Positions 13,347 to 23,459 of a stretch of DNA of 64,000 bases are shown here, piece after piece. The notes under the pieces were generated by a model that worked only from the letters and a program-made list of their open reading frames with translations, made no database searches and had not been told where the DNA came from. The position numbers and the translations under genes were made by a program. Where the stretch lies: contig JAQGBZ010000010.1 in assembly GCA_034687125.1 (NCBI GenBank), positions 434,001-498,000 of the forward strand, in the 5' to 3' direction. The DNA comes from Neelides folsomi (taxonomy: Eukaryota; Arthropoda; Collembola; Neelipleona; Neelidae). Numbering within the stretch: position 1 is the first letter of the stretch; each line of letters starts with the position of its first letter.

Positions 13347-14666
13347 TTATCTATTTGAGTAAAATTTCATCATCCATGCCTCAACATCGGATTGTGGATC
13401 AATGGCGTCAATATGAAGATATGCTTGAGAATAAAGCTCGATAGCCTTTGCATGCATGGCGATTTCAATCTGAATAAAAATTTTAAAAGTCTCCTTTAAA
13501 TCTCTGGCTTTCCTATGTTCAAACTTCAACAATTGATCTTGACTAAATGAACCGAGTCTCGAAGATTCCTCAATTGCTTTCTCAAACTCACCTTCCGCTA
13601 TTGACTTTGTTAAAACAAGTTTGAAACCAAATTATAAATCAATGTTCATTTTTGAGATTTATTTTGTGTTTCATAAAATATGCTTTGTAGTTTGCAATTT
13701 TGTTAAAAGAATACAAATATGAGAATACCATAATGTTCGAAACATTTTTTTCACTTTGTTTTTCTGTGCATTTATAAAGATCCTTCCGCCTCGCAGTTTC
13801 TCTTCGTTGGGCAACCAAAGCATTCCGAAGATCAAACTTCAAATGTTTGCAAATATCCCCATAAGATGAAAGGCCGCTAAGAACTTTGCTTTCTAATCTT
13901 TTTACTTGGGTATTCCTAAGTGTTTTAAATGAGAATTATAAACAGGTAACTTACATCTATACTCCCTGGGCAAGAAAGAGAAAGGAAAATCTTTTGGTTT
14001 GGGCTTGTATTTCTTTTCCTTGCTGCGCATTCTCTTTCTAGCCCAGGGAGTAGAGTTGCGTGTTGAAAGTTAATGCGTTGAAAGTATTAAGTTTTGCAAT
14101 ATCTTAACAGTCTTACATATATTTATCTAAGATATACATATTTATTTATATATTATTTGAAACAAACTGGGGAAGAATTTGGATCTGCCAAAATTTAACC
14201 TGTGATCCCCAACACTCGCCATGAGCTCTGAACACACAGTCATTGCAAGTTTAGCAGTTGTATGAAATTTTTCCTGGGAAGCAAATTTTGCTAAACATTT
14301 GGCCATAGCATCACTTTGATCTCTCGCCCTACGTTGTTCAATTTATCGTTAGTTTAATCTGGATTTGATGTTAAATTTTGCAATAAAATTTAAAGCATAC
14401 AAAGCTGACAGGTTTGTGTAATTTGACATAATGCTGCATAATTGACTCAAGTAATGTTCCGAATAAATAGCTCTTTGAAGTAAACTATTTGGGCGAAGAT
14501 TGCTATTTTGGAATAAAAAGAATATGATATAACAAAGCAGAAATTGATATAATGAAAGTTGATCTTAAGGTTTTGCTATAAATTACCTATGACCACGTCG
14601 TTTTAAAAGATCCCCTAAGGACTGGGACTTTTGACTTTTTAGTTGAGCGGTTCCACTTGAAAGCAT
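13347..14666 (-). CDS. CIBAR1: CIBAR1/FAM92 family BAR-domain protein
   Basis: FAM92 proteins form a BAR-like membrane-binding dimer and act with Chibby at the base of cilia. Coding exons in transcript order are 14587-14666, 14401-14502, 14200-14328, 13729-13915 and 13347-13604, and all junction phases agree (251 codons plus stop; the human protein is somewhat longer). Hallmarks that line up with the family are SQLCSIMSNYTNLSALARDQSD early, VKRLESKVLSGLSSYGDICKH in the middle, and FEHRKARDLKETF followed by IEIAMHAKAIELYSQAYLHI near the end. The start ATG at 14666 has a splice donor 80 bases on. The donor of exon 4 could instead lie at 13744, also in phase, removing five residues. Intron 3 carries a hairpin-forming inverted repeat. 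It lies downstream of CWC25 on the same strand. Confidence 0.85.
13954..14058. repeat. Imperfect inverted repeat (foldback) in CIBAR1 intron
   Basis: Left arm 13954-13984 and right arm 14028-14058 pair over about 30 bases with few mismatches. The core is ACTCCCTGGGC with AAGAAAGAGA, against TCTCTTTCTAGCCCAGGGAG. The spacer is about 43 bases. It could be a very small MITE or a structured RNA in the intron. No second copy was noticed in the window. Confidence 0.6.
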
Positions 14667-15477
14667 GATTCACTTTGGGCTTTGAGATGAATTTGGATAA
14701 AAGTACAATATTAATTTTTTGATTTTCGTGATATAATAAACATTTAGCATTCTTATGGCTCCAAAATCCCTGGATTGAACGGAGGAATAAAGTTATATTT
14801 TTAACATGAGATGGAATGCATAGGAAAAAATTTAATATTTAATCAAATGATTATAAGGTTTCAGATTCGTATGATTTATTGATTCCAAAAAGAAGTTGAC
14901 GTTGAACAAACTATTATCACATATTTGCAAAATTAGGATCTCTAACTATTTTAAATTCTTTACAATATATTAAGTACTTAACAATACAAAAAACCTTGTA
15001 CAAAACAATAATTAATCAATTCAATACATAAAAGACAACATTTTTAAATAAATGTGTACGATTATGTATATTGGTAAAAGTAGATACATATGGGCAAATG
15101 TTTAAAATAATTGATAATTAAACGGTACAAAATTTACAATATTCGCAAAAATATTTAATATTTTTATATAAATTCATAATTTATATAAATATGGTTGAAA
15201 TCTTTTTGAAAACGCTAGATGTGGAGCTCATTAAGACACCGACCTATAAAAAATAATCACACATTGTTGGATAACAGGTATTGTAAATAAAAGTTATTTT
15301 CTTTTAGTAAAGGTTTGAAGAAGTAAAATTGTAACCAAAGCATGAATCGAGTCAGATACGAGTTCTGCCCGGGATTAACTATGGTATTTGATTTCGCCTT
15401 AATGGATTAGAGTTCATTTACAAGTTAAATGTTCTCTTGCCCAAACATTAAAGCTTGATAAAAGTACTTTAAATATA

Positions 15478-15545
15478 GACCCAGTAGGAACCGAACCCCC
15501 AACCCGCCCCAGTGGAGAGAACCTCTACACCAATGGACCACATAC
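15478..15545 (-). repeat. tRNA-like sequence, probable SINE head
   Basis: The minus strand shows an A-box-like TGGTCCATTGGTGTAGAGG (15522-15540) and a B-box-like GGTTCGGTTCC (15487-15497), spaced as in a tRNA promoter. I could not fold a clean acceptor stem, so a tRNA-derived SINE head or pseudo-tRNA is more likely than a working tRNA. It lies between the CWC25 stop and the CIBAR1 start. A SINE body, if present, would extend towards lower coordinates. Confidence 0.5.
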
Positions 15546-15617
15546 TACTTCTTTTCTTTTTGAATAAATAAAGTTAAATACCTCTCTGGGCCGTTTTCGC
15601 TCCAATAATAAAAATCG

Positions 15618-16832
15618 TTATCTTCTTGCAAAGTTTTGACTCATTGCGGATTTTGACTTTTGAATATTGTATGAATTAGATTTAATCCTTTTTTCAACAC
15701 TTCCAGAACTGGCAGCAAGGTTTAATTGTTTTCTAGAAAAGCAAAAATAATAAATGAGATTAAACTTGATTACTTGATGCTAGAATGTGTATTTATAAAT
15801 AATAGTCATTTTAAGATTAAAAATGTTTACCTTATAAAATCAGGTTCGTGTTTGGCATCTTCAAGCATTTTCTCATCTTCTAACTTCGTTTCCTCTCTGT
15901 ATTTTGTAACACTTTTTATTCTCTGCTCATCACGCCATTTCGCATTGTCCATCATTTCTAATCTTCGCTTTTCCTTTTCAGCTTCGTCAATTGTTGGCCT
16001 TTTGGGTTGACCATAATTTGGTCTCTTAAATGAAGAACTTGCTGAAGACGTTGAGGTTGAACTTGGTTTGGTGGAATTGGAAGATCTATTTGTTTCTCTA
16101 TCTTTCCTCTCATAGTCTCGTTTTCGATCTTTGCTATGGTCATCTCTATTGTGGCGATTGTATCGGTAGTCGTCCCTACTTCGCTCTCTGCTACGTGATC
16201 GACTTCGACTCCTTTCTTTTCGGTGAGAACTATGTCGTCCCTTTTCATCAACAAGTCCTATCTGCTTTTTATACTTTAAAAATCGATCTTCGATTTGATT
16301 CCCTTTACTTGAGGTCGGTGGAGAATCCGGGCTTGAATCGCGAGACTTCTTTTTATGCTTCGATTTTTTGTGTTTACTTGATTTGGTCTTTGTTCGGTCT
16401 TCCACAAGTTGGGATAGTTGCTTCATTTTGACAGGATTTTTAAGTAATTGTTTCAAACTTTCTTCTTCTTTCTTTTGAATCTGATAAAGAGGATCTTCTT
16501 TAATTTTCCGAATAACATCGATTGGACCCGCCGATGAGGAAGACTTTGAAAATATTGATAGTGGGGTCAAATCTGAATATAAAAACGAAAAATGCAAATA
16601 TTAAATCAAAGAAACTCGATAAACAACTGCCTGTAATGAATTTGAGAGAAAATATTTTTAAAACTATAATATTGTTTTTACCCTTTTCAACTTCATTGGC
16701 ATAAGAAAAGTCCGTGTTTCCCTTTTCTGCTTCATCAAGATATTTTAGAGATTTGTCTACTGTTCGTCCAAGGAGATATTCTTCTCTGTCAACAAGGGCT
16801 GCCGGACCTTTGTACATCCAGTCCATGTCCAT
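15618..16832 (-). CDS. CWC25: Pre-mRNA splicing factor CWC25 homologue, N-terminally short
   Basis: CWC25 joins the activated spliceosome around the first catalytic step. The coding exons are 16682-16832, 15831-16572 and 15618-15732 (335 codons plus stop, phases consistent). The first exon gives DWMYKGP and DREEYLLGR, which match the conserved core. The next has IKEDPLYQIQKKEEE and LLKNPVKMKQL, then an Arg/Ser-rich tract (HRKERSRSRSRSRERS). The last exon encodes the conserved tail (SSGSVEKRIKSNSYNIQ, ending SQNFARR). The family normally begins with a Cir_N domain of roughly 50-80 residues before DWMY. Here an in-frame TAA (16842-16844) lies just upstream of the MDMDWMY start, and no acceptor between them could bring that domain in. 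A non-coding 5' exon ending at 17001, with an intron 16856-17000, looks plausible. Confidence 0.85.
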
Positions 16833-17276
16833 CGTGATATTTTAATCACCTTCACCTGATACAAAATGATAAAAATAATAATTTACATTTCTTGTATTTT
16901 GTTTTATATTCTTATAAAATGCACGACATTTTATTATATTGCGTTAAACAATTTTTATATTTGATTTATTTAAAAGAATGAATTCAATTATAATTATTAC
17001 CTTCTAATGAGCCAAACTGCGTTCAAATCTTCTTTAAATAGACCTTAGACTATAAATCCAGAGGAAATATAAAGCACAGAAAGATTAAAAAGATCGAAAT
17101 GGAAAGATGATGGAATTTTTCTCTTTTATTTTCCGTTTCTCCTTCACCCTTCACGTCCTTCGCGTATCTTTCGAATGAATTCCATTGAAGTGAACCATGA
17201 ATTAGACTATAGAAAGTAACACAAATTATCATAATGCCCATAATGCTATTAATGACTTCTAATACAGGGACCAGAG

Positions 17277-17690
17277 TTACCCCTTTTGTTCGAATTGAGG
17301 CCCGAGCCTCTATATAAAATATTGAGCTTTACCCCCGGCCACAAATCGAACCCGGCTATTATTCGAGCTCCGGCCATTAATAAAATTTAAATTTTTTCGC
17401 AGTATTTTTCCATTCTAATTTTGACTTAAAATACTTTTTGGCCCTTTCTATTCCTTATTTCTGCGTTGAGGCATCACAAATATCTTTATAATAGCAACGA
17501 AGAAAATATTTAAAGAGATTTAGGTAAGCGTTTTCATGTTTAAAAGCTTCGACAATTCTTAAATTATGCTTTATGACCCGGCTTCTTTTGACCCCCGGCC
17601 TTCATTTGAACCCCGGCCTTAATATAAAGTCTCAAGCCTCACCCCCGGCCTTCTTTCGAATTCCGGCCTTCTTTCGAACAAAAGGGGTAA
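17277..17690. mobile_element. MITE-like element with 18-bp terminal inverted repeats
   Basis: TTACCCCTTTTGTTCGAA at 17277-17294 is matched by its exact reverse complement at 17673-17690. Between them the element carries six CCGGCC motifs, mostly as CCCCGGCCTT followed by TTCGAA-like sequence, in blocks near both ends around an AT-rich centre. The left block (about 17312-17378) resembles the right block (about 17620-17680) as a direct repeat. No target-site duplication is clear and there is no coding capacity. It lies between DUSP19 and CWC25. Confidence 0.65.
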
Positions 17691-17832
17691 TTTATTTGGG
17701 CAGGTATATCAAATCTAGTAAATACAAATATAATATACCCCTTATTTATTAATTCTCAATAATATAAAAACACTAATCTTTAATTTACTATTAACACATT
17801 AAGATTAAGCCCACAAATCGAACATGAAATGA

Positions 17833-18459
17833 CTATTTTATTACTACAGATTTAAGTTGTTTTACAAACCCGTCATTTGGTTTAATATGACCCCTCGCTT
17901 GTTTAACAATTTCAAATGCCAAATCAAAAGACAACTTTTCCGAAATCATCAAATATAAAATTGCTATTGAAGGAGCTCTTGATATCCCAGCATTACAATG
18001 AAGGAGCAATCGACCGTTCTCTTTCTTTACTTTTTCAATATAATCTAATGCGATATTTGCAAGTTCACAAATTACTCCACACTTTATAAGAGAAAACGTT
18101 TCTTCATCATAAATATGAAGGCATTTATGTTCTTTGATAAACATAGTTATTTGCACAGGAAGAGAAAAGTCGGGAAGTAATGACATAATGTGAGTCACGT
18201 TATAAGATTTTAAAATGCTTAGTTCTGTAGGAACATCTTGAGATGAAATTAAAAGGAAAGGACGTACTTCACCAACTGTCAGATCAGGCTTCGTATCGAC
18301 AACAAATCCATATGATTTAATCATTTCGGGAACATTTTTGGATACAACTTGACCTTGTTTTTCATAAATAGAAACTTTTCCCGTTGAATCTGTATGACGA
18401 GTTTGGGTTGCATTAAGACCTTTTTGAAGCCTATTTCGTAATTGTTCTTCCAAAGACAT
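17833..18459 (-). CDS. DUSP19: Dual-specificity phosphatase, DUSP19-like
   Basis: This is a small atypical dual-specificity phosphatase; the vertebrate relative binds and dampens JNK-pathway kinases. The single exon encodes 208 residues, close to the family length. The catalytic loop HCNAGISRAPS has its cysteine at about residue 155 and is preceded by LLL. The likely general acid lies in HIYDEE, upstream of the loop. The segment LTVGEVRPFLLISSQDV matches the start of the catalytic domain in DUSP19. The first ATG (18459) gives MSLEEQL; the frame stays open upstream to 18498 but without an ATG. The start is only 35 nt downstream of the PUSL1 stop on the same strand, which suggests co-transcription or a shared promoter region. 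Confidence 0.9.
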   Translation of the reverse strand: MSLEEQLRNRLQKGLNATQTRHTDSTGKVSIYEKQGQVVSKNVPEMIKSYGFVVDTKPDLTVGEVRPFLLISSQDVPTELSILKSYNVTHIMSLLPDFSLPVQITMFIKEHKCLHIYDEETFSLIKCGVICELANIALDYIEKVKKENGRLLLHCNAGISRAPSIAILYLMISEKLSFDLAFEIVKQARGHIKPNDGFVKQLKSVVIK

Positions 18460-18494
18460 TTTCTCTTTTATGATTGACTTTATAAACGTAAACT

Positions 18495-19966
18495 TCACGA
18501 TAAATATCCTCTGAGTATTTCTAAATCACTACTATAATTTACAGCTTTTAAATAAAGCCCGAATGGAGATGCAGCGAATATTTTTGGATTCCATCCTTTG
18601 TTGGGTTTTGCAAGTAAATTGTGTATCGTCGAAAGTGTAATGGTTCCATTGGCATATGCTATCAAAGATCCCATAATTCTTCGTACCTTAAAATATTAGC
18701 ATCATTTAATAAAATTAAAGATAAATCATATTTATAAATACATAAATATTTCAATTTATTTATGAGAGAGCATATTTTTATATCTTATTTTACTTGCTGA
18801 CGAAGAAATCCACTAGCTTCAATATTTAGTTCGTAAAAATCAAAATTGCTGTATTTCAAATCAAAGTAATTCAAATTTTCGGGAAATTCACACTTAGAAA
18901 AGGTTATTTTCTTCACAATTTTAACATAGCTATCTTCGGTCATGAGCTTTTCCTTTTCGCGGTCAGTTTTCATGAAATTTTTAAAATTGTGTGTTCCAAC
19001 AAACATGTGAAATGAATCGATGATTCTTTGATGGTCAAAAGGTTGACGTTCAACATGACACCGATATAATTCTTGCAAAGGTAGCGCTGAACTAAGACGA
19101 CTATCTGGACAATTATAGGTCACTGAAATATATAAAAAATAATCTATTATAGTAAACCAACTAAATTAAATGTTTTTACAATATTTTGGAAGTATTTAAC
19201 AAATATATTTACTGAATATCCATTATATGGTTATTATTGGCCATGAATGAGCAAAGGATATGAGCTATACTAATATTAAATAATAAAGCTCATGCTATAT
19301 ACCATTATCTTTAAATACTGCTAATCGATAAACATAATTTCTTGACGAAACAAAGTGGCGACAATGATGTTCCGGATTTACTTCGATTACTCTGAGAATT
19401 CTTATTTCAAAGTTTTTCTTTTCAAGGTAATAATTTAATTCAATACAAAGTCCCTCGGGGCTCAATGCGCTTATGGTTTTAGTTCCTTTAAAAGTAATTA
19501 ATTATAAAATTATTTAATGAAATAATAATATATACGATACGTATAATTATAATATTTTTAAGAATACAAATATGTGGTTTAAGATTGTAATTTTGATACC
19601 TTTTTCGTCTATATCAACTTGAAGACATGAAGAAATTGCGTTAACTCCTTTGTCAGTTCGACTAGAAAGAACAGTAATATGACTAAACTTATTTCCAAGA
19701 ATGTTGTCTAATCCAGAATCGACAATTCCTTGAACAGAAAATTTACAATTCTCTATCTCATTTTTCGATGTTATTCGTTGAATACCTCTATATAAAATCA
19801 GAGGAGAATCAATATAAGTTATTTTTTATTTTGAATATGAGTTAAAAATATCGGTTTAAGTTATTACGTGTAAAACTTGTATATTAAAATTAAATAAACA
19901 TAATTGACATTTGACATACCTAAAGTTGTGACCAATGTAGGAAATAAATAGAAAGAACCTTTTCAT
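18495..19966 (-). CDS. PUSL1: tRNA pseudouridine synthase, PUSL1/TruA family
   Basis: The TruA family converts uridine to pseudouridine in tRNA; PUSL1 is the mitochondrial-type member. The exons are 19920-19966, 19600-19787, 19303-19485, 18794-19122 and 18495-18686, all with agreeing phases, giving 312 residues. The catalytic aspartate is at about residue 61 in SSRTDKGVNAIS. Other family signatures are HCRHFVSSRNYVYRL, VGTHNFKNF and FLRQQVRRIMG. The start ATG at 19966 leads directly into FISYIGHNFRG, the usual N-terminal strand, so there is little room for a transit peptide. The stop at 18495-18497 lies just before the DUSP19 start, so the two genes form a tight pair. Confidence 0.9.
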
Positions 19967-20680
19967 CTTTGTTCATTTTAAATAATTCAGTTATTTTAAT
20001 GAAAAAAAGAAAACTGATGAAAACAGAAAACCGGTATGGATGTTTTGAAACGATCACAGAGAAAAGTCAAAGTACAAATAAATGTCTCTCAATTCCCTTC
20101 TAATTTGCTACAGTGCACTTCAAATTGTTGTCTGAGTTTGAAAAATCCGCCTAATTATTTCCAGCAATACGAATTTAGTTTGTTGTAAACTTTAATTGTA
20201 GTAATGCAAAGATAAAATAATATAAATCCATTTTTAGTGCTTTATTATTTGTGATAAATACTTAAAGTTCTATGTACTACTATCGGTGTTCGTGTGGTTA
20301 ATATTTTATAACATAAACTTTATAATTTCTACTAAGGTTTATAATTTAAAAAAAATTCTTTAACCAAGTAATTTGCATATGATGTACTACAATTAATAGT
20401 AACAATAAACTTAATCTTAACATTATGTTAATGTTAGTTATTTTACTCAATTAATAATAAAATAATTTAACAAACCCCCATCCAATTCCACTTATTAGAT
20501 AATTCGATGAAAATTATACCTATAAAAATATAACATTGTGCGTAGACTGTACTGTACCCAATGAAAATGCATATTTTGTGGTATAAGATGAATAGGTACT
20601 TAAAAATAATGCTCAAATGATATTTTTATTAAAATATATATTAATTGTAACATATTACATATAATACTATATGAAAACGG

Positions 20681-21214
20681 TTAATGAGCTAATTGTTTTT
20701 GAATCGTTGGCACATATTCATCCCATTCAGCTTGAAAAAAGTTACCAGCAATCCTTGAACTTTTTCTGTTCGTAAACGAGGAGAATGTAGCGATGAAGCC
20801 CGGATCCTTTTGGAGGAGCTGATCCTACATAATCATTGAGAACGGTGCCGTTGTGTACATTAGTTCCAGGAATATTTCCCACAAGCCAATGCATCCACTC
20901 TTTCATTTTAGGTTCTTTGCCATTAGGATCATCCGGATCTTTAAATGCATTTAAAATGATATAACAGATTTACTTTATATTCATCTCATGTTAATAGATG
21001 CTAATGAATATTTATATATTGTAAAACCAAACACACCAATCATTGCAGCAACATAATAGGCATTATTATCAGCGCCGGGCCAAATCAGGCGGGGTTCTTT
21101 TTTTACATCCTTCGGAGTCAAAACATTTCCAGGTTCAGCTTTCAATTCCCCAAATTTTACTTCTAACATATCTGGAGTAACTTTGCTAAGAATGTCAGGA
21201 ACAAGTGACTCCAT
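20681..21214 (-). pseudogene. PEBP-family gene with internal deletion and frameshift
   Basis: PEBP proteins are small cytosolic phospholipid- and kinase-binding proteins of about 185 residues. Exon 1 (21037-21214) and exon 2 (from 20938) join in phase and give [39 protein letters not shown], the anion-pocket region and [16 protein letters not shown]. The sequence then meets the stop at 20742-20744 after KFKDCW, for a 124-residue product. In another frame, immediately overlapping, lies the family C-terminus ([17 protein letters not shown]), ending at a stop at 20681. The roughly 30 residues normally between these two blocks are missing, and there is no intron between them. This is either a broken copy, a truncated protein or an assembly error. 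The remaining exons keep good coding character, so the break looks recent. Confidence 0.75.
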
Positions 21215-21652
21215 TTAAAATTATACAATTTAGAATTGAGATGTTTTGGGGCGTTTATCCTTTCTCATAATAATCATGTGTGTGAAATGTAAAATATCAT
21301 AATTTTTGAATGAAGATGTATGGAATGGTTCTTATAATTTTATAGATTGCTTTATTGAAATAAGACAGCTTCCACGCATGAGAAGTGAGTAATGACTACA
21401 ATATTAATACTGGCCACCTTACAGTAAACAACATTCGAAAAGTCAAGGATGAATTAAAGATCGTTTATTAGACGTTATTTATTACCTGGTTGAAATTAAC
21501 TTGGCCATTTAGTAAGAGTACAAATTACTTTTAGAAAACTTTAATTGAGCAAAAACTTCATTGACCTATAATTAATTGCAATTAGTCACATCATATAGTG
21601 ATTAGGTAAGACGTAGGCATTACATAAATATTGTTCCATAAGAATTTTTTGA

Positions 21653-23459
21653 CTAGATTTTGCAAAATGTTTCTCCTAAAAGCAAAAATATCATTTTAAA
21701 CAATATGTAATTATAATTAAATGTATCTCTTTCTTAATTGGATAGAAGTATAAATTGTGTAAGTACCTGTATTTCCTTGAATCCAATCCAAGAAATTGGT
21801 AACTTTTACGTTAACTCCGGGTTGACCTTGTTTTCCACAATCAACTCCCCAACTTGTTATCTAAACATTAAACATAATGTAGGATAATTGAATTTTTAAA
21901 TTCAGTTTGTAAATGTAATACACATTTTTTCATTGGTTTATTATTTTTGTATTTTACTTACCCCAATTCCATACATTCGACCAGAACCAGGTTCCATGAA
22001 ATCGGCAGATCCGCCAGAATCTCCCTAAATAAAGTAAATAATTAAATCTTAACATATTCAAACCATGTAACATACCGATAAATAATATGTAATAGTGCTA
22101 AATTACTTACTTGACATGTGTCTTTTCCTTGTTCATAAGTGCAAAACATGTTATTGGTGACGAGATTTGGATAGGCATTATTGCATTCGTTCCTTGTAAT
22201 GACAGGAAAGCTAGTTTTTCTTAGCACTCGTGATTGTTGTCCACCAAATGACATTGTTCCCCATCCACTGGCTGTAAGAGTTACTCTCGAAAAATCAGTA
22301 GTTCTGTACTTCCAGGGTAAACAAACTGGCTGAACCTAAAATCACATTTACGATTTACCTTTAGTATTATCATCTCCCATAATAAGAACATAAAGTCAAA
22401 GTTATCCAAAGTACCTAGTATAAAAAGCATTAAGGTTTGTAATTTAAAATCACTTTCTTACATATCTGTTAAACACTAGAGATTCCGGAAGACGAAGTAG
22501 GGAAATATCATAATCCCTCGTTTTGTCATCGTATAACGCGTTTTGTATAATCTGTGAAACTTTTAAAATTTTATTATCTGCTTCTTGATCTGAAGATAAA
22601 TCATGATCCCCGATGTCTACAAAAACAACTTCTCCTTGTTGAAGAGAGTTAGTACAATGAGCCGCTGTCATCACCCAATTAGGACTGATAATCTATAAAA
22701 AACATTCTCGAATTTTAATTGTACTACATATTACTCATAATTGTCATTTAGGATTTATATTGGAAGGTATACTAAAGCTTTATGGAGTTAAGGTAAATAT
22801 AAGTACGAATTGAGAAAATATTTATTTACACTTCCGCCACAAATGACTCCAGATCTCAGAGTATAAATTGCAACTCGCCAAGGAAATTCTCCTCTATTGG
22901 CTTCAATTCCTCCAATGATTCTGGTTGAGCTTCCTTTGACACCGCAAGAACACCCGGATTGAGCAACTGCCTTCAATTTGCATTCAAATCTGTAGATGGA
23001 ATTTGAAGGTGGATTTGATCCATCACTTCTAAACCCCATTGAGATTTGATTAGAAATGGAGGTTCTTGAAAACTGAGCGTTTCCGCAAAAATAAGTTTGG
23101 TCTGAAAAGTTTGGATCTCCGGTGAGAGAAACGTAGAAAGCGTCGTAAACACAATTGTTTGATGCTTCAACATTGAAATCCGTACAAGTGAGTTCAATTT
23201 GACTTCCCTGTAGAGAACTCACAAAATATTGGCAATTCGTATTATTGGGATATTCGTTTGGATAATTCGGACTTCTCAAAAGAGCTTCATCTCCAATTTT
23301 TTCGAATTGGAACTTAAATGAACATTGTTTGTTTTGCTTGGTTGATCCTCCTACTTCGGTAATGGATTTAATGGGAGGTTTTTCATCATTAGCAATAAGA
23401 GGAGTCAAAGTTCCTCTTACGGTTTCAATTAAGAATAAGCACAAAAGTAAAACTTTCAT
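21653..23459 (-). CDS. Secreted CUB-domain trypsin-like serine protease
   Basis: This is a secreted endopeptidase of the S1A family, probably stored as a zymogen. The exons are 22830-23459, 22462-22692, 22111-22335, 21962-22024, 21767-21860 and 21653-21675 (421 residues, phases consistent). A signal peptide (MKVLLLCLFLIETVRG) is followed by a CUB domain at about 46-162 and then the activation site TR|IIGG at 180-181. The catalytic triad is His222 (MTAAHC), Asp272 (RDYDISLL) and Ser365 (QGDSGG). The residue six positions before the serine is Asp (KDTCQGDSGG), with glycines at SWG and QPGV, so cleavage after Arg or Lys is expected. The last exon adds only a short tail (GETFCKI). Substrate is unknown; digestion, clotting or host interaction are all possible. 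Confidence 0.9.

Noticed and set aside
17050..17241. Minus-strand open frame upstream of CWC25, considered as its missing N-terminus
   Set aside because: It encodes hydrophobic segments and lacks Cir_N features such as the expected Trp- and Lys-rich start.
17277..17690. A target-site duplication for the CCGGCC-rich element
   Set aside because: Flanking bases do not repeat convincingly, so the element class was left undefined.
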